DNA from: Myxococcus eversor
GTDB lineage: Bacteria > Myxococcota > Myxococcia > Myxococcales > Myxococcaceae
Direction of reading: 5' to 3'
Length of the DNA: 41,416 nt
Assembly (NCBI RefSeq): GCF_010894455.1
Contig: NZ_JAAIXY010000040.1
Coordinates: 1-41,416, forward strand
Shown here: positions 22,840 to 29,609 of the stretch, one piece after another
Position numbering within the stretch: position 1 is the stretch's first letter
How the letters are laid out: each line of letters begins with the position of its first letter
The notes under the pieces: generated by a model
Database searches by the model: none
What the model was told of the DNA's origin: nothing
What the model saw: the letters and a program-made list of their open reading frames with translations, nothing else
Position numbers and translations under genes: made by a program

Positions 22840-24900
22840 ATGACGACCGACAATCAGCAGGACGTGCTGAGCATCAACACCATCCGCACCCTGGCCATGG
22901 ATGCGGTACAGCAAGCCCACTCGGGTCACCCGGGGGCTCCCATGTCCCTGGCCCCCGTCGCCTACCAGCTCTGGCAACAGGAGCTCCGGTATGACCCGTC
23001 CCACCCCATCTGGCCCGACCGCGACCGCTTCATCCTCTCCAACGGCCACGCGTCCATGCTCCTCTACGCCCTGCTCCACCTGGCAGGCGTCAAGCGCGTC
23101 ACCCGCGACTACAAAGTAGAGGACGCCCTCAGCGTCTCGCTCGAGGACATCCAGAAGTTCCGCCAGCTCGACTCCGTCACCCCCGGCCACCCCGAGTACC
23201 GGTGGACCAGCGGCGTCGAAACCACCACCGGCCCCCTGGGCCAGGGCGTCGCCAACAGCGTGGGCATGGCCATCGCCAGCCGCTGGCTCGCCGGCCACTT
23301 CAACAAGCCCGGCTTCGAGATGTTCTCCCATGACGTCTACGCCATCTGCGGCGACGGCGACCTCATGGAAGGCGTCGCCTCCGAAGCCGCCTCCATCGCC
23401 GGCCACCTCCAGCTCCCCAACCTCTGCTGGCTCTACGACTCCAACCACATCTCCATCGACGGCAGCACCGACCTCGCCTTCACCGAGGACGTGGGCCGCC
23501 GCTTCGAGGGCTACGGCTGGCGCGTCCTCCGCGTCCCCGACGCCAACGATTTGACCGTCCTCGGCGAGGCCCTCCACACCTTCAAGACCCTGCGCGGCAA
23601 GCCCACCCTCATCATCGTCACCACGCAAATCGCCTTCGGCGCCCCCAAGCTCCAGGGCTCGTCCAAGGCCCACGGCGAGCCGCTCGGCGATGAGGAGATC
23701 AAGGGCACCAAGCGCAACTACGGCTGGCCCGAGGATGCGAAGTTCCTCGTCCCCGAGGGCGTCCGCGAGCGCTTCCAGGACCGCATGGGCGCCCGCGGCA
23801 AGAAGCTCCGCGAGGAGTGGGATGCGCGCTTCGTCGAATACCAGAAGCAGTTCCCCGAGCTCGCCGATGAGCTGACTCGCATGCAGCGCCGCGAAGCCCC
23901 CAAGGGCTGGGACTCCGAGCTGCCCACGTTCCCCACCGACGCCAAGGGCATGGCCACCCGCGAGTCCAGCGGCAAGGTGCTCAACGCCGTCGCCAAGAAC
24001 TACCCGTGGATGGTGGGCGGCTCCGCCGACCTCAACCCGTCCACGAAGACGTACATCAACGGCTCCGAGTCCATGAAGCCCGGTGACCTCTCCGGCCGCA
24101 ACATCCACTTCGGCGTGCGCGAACACGCCATGGGCTCCATCGTCAACGGACTGTGCCTCAGCAAGGTGCGCGGCTACGGCGCCACGTTCCTCATCTTCAG
24201 TGAGTACGAGCGCCCCGCCATCCGCCTCTCCTCCCTGATGGAGCTGCCCGCCCTCCACATCTTCACCCACGACTCCATCGGCCTGGGCGAGGACGGCCCC
24301 ACCCACCAGCCCGTCGAACAGCTCGCCAGCCTGCGCGCGATTCCGGGCCTCATCGTCCTGCGCCCCGCCGACGCCAACGAGGTCGTCGAGGCCTGGCGGG
24401 TCATCGGCCAGCAGAAGAGCCACCCCGTCGTCCTCGTCCTCACCCGCCAGCCCGTGCCCACCGTGGACCGCTCCAAGTACGGCGCGGCCTCCGGGGTCGC
24501 CAAGGGCGGCTACGTGCTCGCGGACGCCGAGGGCGGCAAGCCGGAGCTCGTCCTCATCGGCACCGGCAGCGAAGTGGCCCTGTGCATGGACGCCCACGAC
24601 AAGCTCACCGCCGAGGGCATCAAGTCCCGCGTCGTCAGCCTCCCCTCGTGGGAGCTCTTCGAGCAGCAGCCCCAGGAGTACCGCGACAGCGTCCTGCCTC
24701 CCTCCGTGCGCGCCCGCGTCGCCGTGGAGAAGGGCGCCGCCTTCGGCTGGGAGCGCTGGGTCGGCTTCGACGGCGGCATCGTCGCCATGCGCAGCTTCGG
24801 CGCCTCCGCCCCCATCAAGGCCCTCCAGCAGAAGTTCGGCTTCACCGTCGACAACGTGGTGAAGGTGGCCAAGGCCACCCTGGCCAAGTCGAAGGCGTAG
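22840..24900 (+). CDS. tkt: Transketolase
   Basis: A 686-residue thiamine diphosphate enzyme that moves two-carbon ketol units between sugar phosphates in the pentose phosphate pathway. The family order is complete: HSGHPGAPMS near the N-terminus, the thiamine/Mg motif starting at Gly171 (GDGDLMEGVASEA), IDGSTDLAFTEDV, a pyrimidine-binding domain with HFGVREHAMG and HDSIGLGEDGPTHQP, and the C-terminal domain with VLIGTGSEV. Length is normal. The 5' gap of 217 bases (22623-22839) contains no gene. A strong terminator follows 38 bases after the stop, so the gene is probably transcribed alone. Confidence 0.97.
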   Translation: MTTDNQQDVLSINTIRTLAMDAVQQAHSGHPGAPMSLAPVAYQLWQQELRYDPSHPIWPDRDRFILSNGHASMLLYALLHLAGVKRVTRDYKVEDALSVSLEDIQKFRQLDSVTPGHPEYRWTSGVETTTGPLGQGVANSVGMAIASRWLAGHFNKPGFEMFSHDVYAICGDGDLMEGVASEAASIAGHLQLPNLCWLYDSNHISIDGSTDLAFTEDVGRRFEGYGWRVLRVPDANDLTVLGEALHTFKTLRGKPTLIIVTTQIAFGAPKLQGSSKAHGEPLGDEEIKGTKRNYGWPEDAKFLVPEGVRERFQDRMGARGKKLREEWDARFVEYQKQFPELADELTRMQRREAPKGWDSELPTFPTDAKGMATRESSGKVLNAVAKNYPWMVGGSADLNPSTKTYINGSESMKPGDLSGRNIHFGVREHAMGSIVNGLCLSKVRGYGATFLIFSEYERPAIRLSSLMELPALHIFTHDSIGLGEDGPTHQPVEQLASLRAIPGLIVLRPADANEVVEAWRVIGQQKSHPVVLVLTRQPVPTVDRSKYGAASGVAKGGYVLADAEGGKPELVLIGTGSEVALCMDAHDKLTAEGIKSRVVSLPSWELFEQQPQEYRDSVLPPSVRARVAVEKGAAFGWERWVGFDGGIVAMRSFGASAPIKALQQKFGFTVDNVVKVAKATLAKSKA

Positions 24901-24937
24901 CCACCCGCGCGCTCCTCGAGGCGCCGCTGAAAAAGAC

Positions 24938-24975
24938 AAGGGCCCCGGACCATCCCCCAACGGTCCGGGGCCCTT
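24938..24975 (+). terminator. Transketolase terminator, constant-loop hairpin 1
   Basis: A perfect 14-bp GC-rich stem (AAGGGCCCCGGACC / GGTCCGGGGCCCTT) with loop ATCCCCCAAC, followed by CTTGCTTC. It lies 38 bases after the transketolase stop and is preceded by an A-rich AAAAAGAC. It is probably a bidirectional intrinsic terminator. Its loop segment is identical to that of two later hairpins. Confidence 0.8.
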
Positions 24976-25032
24976 CTTGCTTCAGTCCTCTGTCACTCCC
25001 AGACCTTCGCCGACAGCGTCCCGCCAAAAGAA

Positions 25033-25067
25033 GGTGACTCGGACCATCCCCCAACAGCCCGAGCACC
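25033..25067 (+). ncRNA. Constant-loop hairpin 2
   Basis: Stem GGTG-(A)-CTCGG / CCGAG-CACC with one bulged A, enclosing the same CATCCCCCAAC segment (25045-25055) as hairpin 1. It is preceded by AAAAGA, as is hairpin 1. The stem sequence is unrelated to hairpin 1 yet still pairs. It may be a terminator copy or a structured RNA element. Confidence 0.5.
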
Positions 25068-25105
25068 CGATGCCCCCCTTGAAGAGGGGCGCCGCATCAA
25101 GAAAA

Positions 25106-25140
25106 GGCCCCCGACTCATCCCCCAACAAGCCGGGGAGCC
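25106..25140 (+). ncRNA. Constant-loop hairpin 3
   Basis: Stem GGC-CCCCG-a-CT / AG-c-CGGGG-a-GCC (ten pairs with one bulge and one mismatch) around CATCCCCCAAC (25117-25127). Again preceded by an A-rich AAGAAAA. Loop constant, stem different but paired. Confidence 0.5.
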
Positions 25141-25458
25141 CGAACCGCTCCTCCCGTCCATGCACGGGAGCCACGGCGCTTCAAATCATCGCGGGTCCAC
25201 GGGAGCCCCTTGCCCGACTCGAGGCCCCCCGGCCCCGGTCGCTCCCGCGTCCCACCCAAAAGTCCGCACCCCTTCGCCACCCGTCTCCCCGCCTCACCCC
25301 GGTGCGGTCGTCGTGCCACGGTGCCGCTCACTCCAGGACTTCATTGCATCGTGCATGCCGACCTTCGGTGCACACGTCAGGTCCAGGTGGGCGGGTCGCC
25401 GGCCGACCACCTGGCCCCATCGGAGGTGGGGGGCCTGATGAGCCCGGCCCCTTCCTCT

Positions 25459-25484
25459 CCACCCGGTCCCTATTCACCGGGTGG
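25459..25484 (-). terminator. Probable terminator of the EF-hand gene
   Basis: Perfect 9-bp stem CCACCCGGT / ACCGGGTGG with an 8-base loop, 24 bases downstream of the stop at 25509 on the minus strand. No T-run follows. Confidence 0.5.
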
Positions 25485-25508
25485 TGTTGCTCGACTCGCG
25501 CCAGGGAA

Positions 25509-26963
25509 TCAGGCGGCGATGAAGCGCGGGGGCGGACGCACCACGCTGAGCTGCTCCATCTCCTTCACCATCTTCTGGAACTCGGAGTTCGCCATGCCCG
25601 TTTCGCCCTTGGCCAGCGACTGGGTCGCGTACTTCTCGTAGGTGTCCACCACCTTGCGCGCGTCCGGGCTGAGGCGGTCGTAGTTCTGACGCGCCCACTT
25701 CTGGAAGTCCGCGAACTCCACCCCGGCCGCCTGGCCGTCGAAGTCACCGGCGCCCTTGTTGATGGCGTTCGTGAGGTCCTTGGCGGAGATCTTCCCGCTC
25801 TTCCCGTCCAGCGTCTCCAGCGCGGTGCGCATCGAGTCGTCACGGAAGGTCTTGTGCCGCGAGGCGTCCTTCACCATCGCGTCGAAGTCCGTCTTGTCCA
25901 TGCCCTCGGGGCCGGCCGCCTCGGCGTGATTCTGGTAGGTCTCCATCACCTTCTGCGCCTCGGGCGTCAGCCGGTCCTTGTTCTTCGCCGCCCACTTCTG
26001 GAACTCGGCCAGCTCCTGGGTGGAGTTGCCGTCCGCGTCGCCCGCGCCCTGCTTGATGGCGCCGAGCAGGTCCTCACCGGAGATGGGCCCGTTCTCCTTG
26101 TCCAGCGTCGCCAGCGAGTTACGAGCGCTCACGTCGCCCACGCTCTTGAAGTCCTTCATCATCTTCGACCACTCGGTGGTGTTCAGGTCCTTGTCGCCCG
26201 TGGCCATCGCCTTGGTCGCGTGCTTCTCGAACTTGCCCATCACTTCCTTGGCCTCGGGCGACAGCTTGTCGGCGTTCTTCTTCGCCCAGTCCTGGAAGGC
26301 CTTCAGCTCGTCCGCGGTGTTGTTGTCCGCGTCCTTCGTGCCCTTGCGGATGGCCTTCGCCATGTCGTCGCCGGAGATGGGCTTGGGCAGCTTGTCCAGG
26401 CCCGCGAGCGCCTTCTCCGCGCCCTTGTCGCCCACGCCCTTCATGTCGTTGATCATCTTCCGCCAGTCGCCGTCCGTGTGGCCGTTGGCCTTCCGCTCCG
26501 CGGCGAACTTGGAGAAGCGGTCCATCACCTGCTTCGCCTCGGGCGTGAGGCGGTCCTGGTTCTTCTCCGCCCACTCCGCGAACGCGCGGTACTCGCCCTT
26601 CCCCGCCTGGCCGTCGTGGTCGCCCGTGCCGCGCTGGATGGCCTTGGTGAGCTGGTCCGCGGTGATGGGGCCCTTCGTCTTGTCCAGCTTGTTCGTCTCG
26701 CTCAGCGCGCCCAGGTCCAGCGGGCTCCACTCGTTCGGCAGCGGCTTGGACGGGAAGCACCCGCCCTTGTCGAAGGTGTCGGCGCCCGGACGGCCCGCCT
26801 GCTGGTGCTGCGCGTGGTGCTTCATCACGTGGCGCAGGTCCTTCAGCAACTGGTGCTCCTTCACCAACGCACGCTCCAGCTTGCCCTCGAGCTTCTCGAG
26901 CTTGGCTTCGGTACGAGCCAGGGTCTTCTGCACGGCGGGGTTGAACGTGGAGGTGATGGCCAT
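25509..26963 (-). CDS. Protein with four EF-hand-like repeats
   Basis: A 484-residue hydrophilic protein. A coiled coil opens it (RTEAKLEKLEGKLERALVKE, 17-36), followed by a His-rich piece (HVMKHHAQHQQ). Four repeats of about 97 residues begin near 100, 196, 294 and 392, each starting I(S/T)xxDLxxAI and running into a calcium-loop-like DxDxN segment: 115-126, 211-222, 309-320 (DADGNSTQELAE, the best match to the 12-residue EF loop) and 407-418. Each repeat then has a helix RL(S/T)PEAxxVM and a second weaker loop (DKDLNTTEWSKM at 257-268). Several loops lack key ligands, so calcium binding is uncertain. No signal peptide. The ATG has CGGAG ahead of it. Confidence 0.8.
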   Translation of the reverse strand: MAITSTFNPAVQKTLARTEAKLEKLEGKLERALVKEHQLLKDLRHVMKHHAQHQQAGRPGADTFDKGGCFPSKPLPNEWSPLDLGALSETNKLDKTKGPITADQLTKAIQRGTGDHDGQAGKGEYRAFAEWAEKNQDRLTPEAKQVMDRFSKFAAERKANGHTDGDWRKMINDMKGVGDKGAEKALAGLDKLPKPISGDDMAKAIRKGTKDADNNTADELKAFQDWAKKNADKLSPEAKEVMGKFEKHATKAMATGDKDLNTTEWSKMMKDFKSVGDVSARNSLATLDKENGPISGEDLLGAIKQGAGDADGNSTQELAEFQKWAAKNKDRLTPEAQKVMETYQNHAEAAGPEGMDKTDFDAMVKDASRHKTFRDDSMRTALETLDGKSGKISAKDLTNAINKGAGDFDGQAAGVEFADFQKWARQNYDRLSPDARKVVDTYEKYATQSLAKGETGMANSEFQKMVKEMEQLSVVRPPPRFIAA

Positions 26964-27092
26964 TTGGGTTTCTCCGAGTAAGTCGTTGTGAGCACCCCTA
27001 TTGCTCGCGGCGTGCCACACATCTCCCACGGTCACCCACCTCCACTTCTTTTATGTTTTCAAGAGGTTACGCGAAGGCCCCCTGTCCTCGGG

Positions 27093-27130
27093 GGTGGTGA
27101 CAACTGTCACCACCGATGACAACCGTCACC
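27093..27130. promoter_or_regulatory. Two adjacent operator-like palindromes upstream of the EF-hand gene
   Basis: 27096-27111 reads GGTGAC-AACT-GTCACC and its symmetry extends to 27093-27114 with ten-base arms and a two-base centre. 27115-27130 reads GATGAC-AACC-GTCACC. The centres are 19 bases apart, about two helical turns, so dimers would bind on the same face. They lie 130-167 bases upstream of the EF-hand start codon. Confidence 0.55.
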
Positions 27131-27150
27131 AGGGGGGAGGCCCCCCAGGT

Positions 27151-27166
27151 GGTGACTGGAGTCACC
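27151..27166. promoter_or_regulatory. Third copy of the GGTGAC-N4-GTCACC palindrome
   Basis: GGTGAC-TGGA-GTCACC, perfect in its arms (inner pair T/A also matches). Its centre is 36 bases from copy 2, and it overlaps the last codons of the GNAT fragment. A GGGGGG-AGG-CCCCCC hairpin (27132-27146) lies between copies 2 and 3 and may terminate the truB operon. Confidence 0.5.
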
Positions 27167-27413
27167 GGATCCGCTTTCGCGGGGCCGTCAGCGCCTTGCG
27201 CATGCGCTGCTTGCCCTGGGGCCGTTTGGCCACCCACGCGAAGCCCTGTTTTTCAAAGAGCGGCACCGTGCCCGTGTACGCGGACGCATTGGAGATACGC
27301 GCGAGGCCCTCAGGGCGTTTCACCGGATATCCCTCCACGGTGCGCGCGCCGCGTTGACGCATCACGTCCAGCGCGGACTTCAGCAGCACCGTGGCGACGC
27401 CCCACCCCGTCAC
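27162..27413 (-). pseudogene. GNAT acetyltransferase C-terminal fragment
   Basis: An 83-codon frame encoding only the last part of a GNAT domain: GVATVLLKSALDVMRQRGAR (the end of the acetyl-CoA-binding motif), TVEGYPV, and the family-typical ASAYTGTVPLFEKQGF followed by MRKAL. The N-terminal half, including the start of the R/Q-x-x-G-x-G/A loop, is missing because the truB gene occupies that position. A GTG overlaps the truB stop (GTGA) with GGAGG three bases ahead, so the fragment may still be translated. It cannot fold as a complete acetyltransferase. Most likely a remnant left by a deletion that joined truB to a GNAT gene. Confidence 0.65.
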
Positions 27414-28303
27414 AGTCCTCCGCGCAGCTCCTGCTCGCTCCACAGCGCGCCGTCCCGCTCGCGCAGCAGGAACGTGAGCCGGCCTTGATGGAACCCGCGC
27501 ACGGGCGCCTCGGGGTCCGGGAAGCCCGGCGGCAGGCGCCAGTCGGGAGGCAGCGTGCCGCTCAGTGGGATGGAGCGCTCCCGCCGCAGCTCCCCCACCT
27601 CCAGGTCCGTGAGGGGACGAGCGCGCGCCCAGGGCAACAGCGCGCGTCCGTGGGAGCCCACGCGCGTCCCCGGCGGCGGGTCGGTCCACGGGCCTATCGC
27701 CGTGCGCCACAATGTGGACAGGTGCGCGCCACAGCCGAGCACCCGCCCCACATCCCTCGCGAGCGAGCGGACGTAATAGCCCCCGCGACACGTGAGCGTC
27801 AGGCGACTGGCGCGCGGCAGGTCGTGCGAGAGCCACCGCGCCGAATGCAGATACACACGCGAGGGCGGCAGCTCCACCACCTCGCCCCGGTGTGCCTTGC
27901 GATAGGCCGGCTCTCCGCCCACCTTCTTGGCGCTCGTGGCCGGCGGCACCTGCTCGCGCCAGCCCACGAAGGGCGCGAGCGCGGCGTCGAGCTGCTCGGG
28001 CGTCAGGCTCGACGCGTCCCCCTGATGCACGGGCTTGCCGTGCAGGTCTCCCGTGTCCGTCTCCGTGCCCCAGACCACGTCCGCCTCGTACGTCTTGGGC
28101 ACCGCGTGCAGGAGTTCGAACAGCCGCGTGCTCTGTCCCACCAGGACGAGGAGCAGGCCCTGCGCGAACGGGTCCAACGTCCCGCCGTGACACACCGGCA
28201 CGCGCTTGCCCGGCACCGCGCGCGTCTCCTCCAGGAAGGTCTGCACCACCGAGAAGCTCGTGGGGCCCACCGGCTTGTGCACGCTGTAGAGGCCCGGTGT
28301 CAT
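27410..28303 (-). CDS. truB: tRNA pseudouridine synthase B
   Basis: A 297-residue enzyme that isomerises U55 to pseudouridine in the T-loop of tRNAs. Family motifs are clear: KPVGPTSF (10-17), HGGTLDPFAQGLL (39-51) with catalytic Asp44, YEADVVWGTETDTGD (72-86) and CRGGYYVRSLARDVG (172-186). The C-terminal part is short and ends without an obvious PUA domain. It is not next to rbfA/infB as truB often is; it follows a predicted ATPase by 45 bases and overlaps a GNAT fragment. It may be a second copy in the genome; that cannot be judged here. Confidence 0.93.
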   Translation of the reverse strand: MTPGLYSVHKPVGPTSFSVVQTFLEETRAVPGKRVPVCHGGTLDPFAQGLLLVLVGQSTRLFELLHAVPKTYEADVVWGTETDTGDLHGKPVHQGDASSLTPEQLDAALAPFVGWREQVPPATSAKKVGGEPAYRKAHRGEVVELPPSRVYLHSARWLSHDLPRASRLTLTCRGGYYVRSLARDVGRVLGCGAHLSTLWRTAIGPWTDPPPGTRVGSHGRALLPWARARPLTDLEVGELRRERSIPLSGTLPPDWRLPPGFPDPEAPVRGFHQGRLTFLLRERDGALWSEQELRGGL

Positions 28304-28348
28304 GCGCCCTCCCGACGGGGAACACGCTTCACGGACTCTGGGACGTCC

Positions 28349-29491
28349 TCAGCCACCACGGTCCTCTTCTTCCTCGGTGAAGTCGGAGGACTCGCCATCC
28401 AGGGCGCCCTCCACCTGCGTGGCTCCGTCCCGCTTCACCAGATACACCGGCGCGCAGCGTGAGGCCTCCGCCACCGTGCGCGCCAGGGGCTCCGCGTGCG
28501 TCGTCACCCAGACCTGGCTGTACTTCGCCGCCCTGAGCACGAGCCGCCCCAGTGGCTCCAGCAGGTCCGGATGCAGGCTTGTCTCCGGCTCGTTCAACGC
28601 GAGGAACGGCGGGGGGCGCGGACTCAGGAGCGCCGCCAACAAGCAGAGGTAGCGCAACGTGCCGTCAGACAGCTCGGTCGCGGCCATGGGCCGACTCAAC
28701 CCCGGCATGTGCAGGAACAGGCTGAAGCGTCCTTCACTGGCGCGAACGTCCAGTCGCGCTCCCGGAAACGCATCGTCGATGCCCTGCTCGAGTCCTCGCG
28801 TGTCCCCAATCTGGAGGATGGTCAGCAGCGCCGCCGCCAGGTCCGCGCCATCGTGCGCCAGCACCGGCGTCCTCACGCCCACGCGCGGATGCCGCATGGC
28901 CGCATCCGGGTCCGTGCGGAAGTGGTGATAGAAACGCCACGCGGCGAACGTGCGCTGCACCTCCGACAAGCGCGGGAAACGGTGCGGCTCGCCCAGTTGG
29001 TCCAGCACCGACTCCGAGTTCCAGAGCTGCGTGGGAAACGTCACCCGTTTCCCGTCGGCGTCCCGCATGAAGGCCGTGCGCTCCTTGCGCTCCATCAGCA
29101 CCACCTTCCGTCCCCCGGACCAGGCCCACAGGTGCTCCGACTTCACCTCGGGGTCCAGGTGGAAGGGGTCCCGAATCGGCGGGGTCGGGTCAAAGGGAAC
29201 GATGCCGCAGCTCAGCTCGTACGACAGCTCGCCCAGCTCCACCTGCACCGTCAGCCGCGCTGGCTTCTTCGCGCCTCGTGGACCCGCCCACAGCACGCTT
29301 GGCGTGCCGCCCTCTTCCGCCAGGGTGCGAGCCAGCCGCCCCTCCGACGCCGCCACCAACAGGTACAGCGCGCGGTACAGGTTCGTCTTGCCACTGCCGT
29401 TGGCCCCGACAATGACATTCACCGGGCCCAGCTCCAGCGAGAGCTGACGCACCGAGCGGTATCCGGCAATTCGCAAGCGCTGGATGGGCAT
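28349..29491 (-). CDS. Predicted ATPase, RecF/SMC-like (AAA_21 type)
   Basis: A 380-residue ABC-type ATPase. Walker A is GANGSGKT (29-36), the ABC signature is LSDGTLRY (274-281), Walker B is FLALNEPE (296-303, with Asn where Asp is usual, as in the COG4637-like group by memory), and the H-switch is VTTHAEPLA (His332). There is no long coiled coil, so it is a compact member rather than a true SMC. The tail is strongly acidic (TEEEEDRGG). Such proteins occur singly or as parts of defence and repair modules; no nuclease partner is adjacent. The ATG at 29491 gives MPIQRLRIAGYRSV, the normal family start. Confidence 0.85.
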   Translation of the reverse strand: MPIQRLRIAGYRSVRQLSLELGPVNVIVGANGSGKTNLYRALYLLVAASEGRLARTLAEEGGTPSVLWAGPRGAKKPARLTVQVELGELSYELSCGIVPFDPTPPIRDPFHLDPEVKSEHLWAWSGGRKVVLMERKERTAFMRDADGKRVTFPTQLWNSESVLDQLGEPHRFPRLSEVQRTFAAWRFYHHFRTDPDAAMRHPRVGVRTPVLAHDGADLAAALLTILQIGDTRGLEQGIDDAFPGARLDVRASEGRFSLFLHMPGLSRPMAATELSDGTLRYLCLLAALLSPRPPPFLALNEPETSLHPDLLEPLGRLVLRAAKYSQVWVTTHAEPLARTVAEASRCAPVYLVKRDGATQVEGALDGESSDFTEEEEDRGG

Positions 29492-29554
29492 CGAGCACCC
29501 CACCCTAGCGTGCCCGGCGATGGGCGCGCGCAGGTCATCGACTCTTCGCTTCAC

Positions 29555-29590
29555 CCGAGGGGCACGCGCTCGCGAAGGCGCGCCCCTCGG
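29555..29590 (-). terminator. Probable terminator of the S37-like gene
   Basis: Stem CCGAGGGGC / GCCCCTCGG (9 bp, perfect) with a GC-rich inner part, starting about 20 bases downstream of the stop at 29610 on the minus strand. Confidence 0.55.
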
Positions 29591-29609
29591 ACCCATCAGC
29601 ATGACGAAA

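Larger units (their letters stand above)
24901..25508. other. Non-coding gap with five hairpins
   Basis: No credible gene is present between transketolase and the convergent EF-hand gene. The first 240 bases hold three hairpins that share one loop sequence. The right part carries a stem at 25383-25414 (CCAGGTGG / CCACCTGG) and another at 25459-25484. The remainder, about 25141-25380, shows nothing that I recognise. Five hairpins are more than two convergent genes need. Confidence 0.6.

Noticed and set aside
22471..24960. Minus-strand 829-codon frame opposite transketolase
   Set aside because: A shadow of the transketolase gene; Gly/Ala/Asp/Val-rich low complexity with no motif.
27414..28325. 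Long N-terminal extension of the GNAT fragment through truB
   Set aside because: The upstream part of that frame is antisense-like Gly/Arg/Ala repeat sequence in a different frame of truB and has no GNAT similarity.
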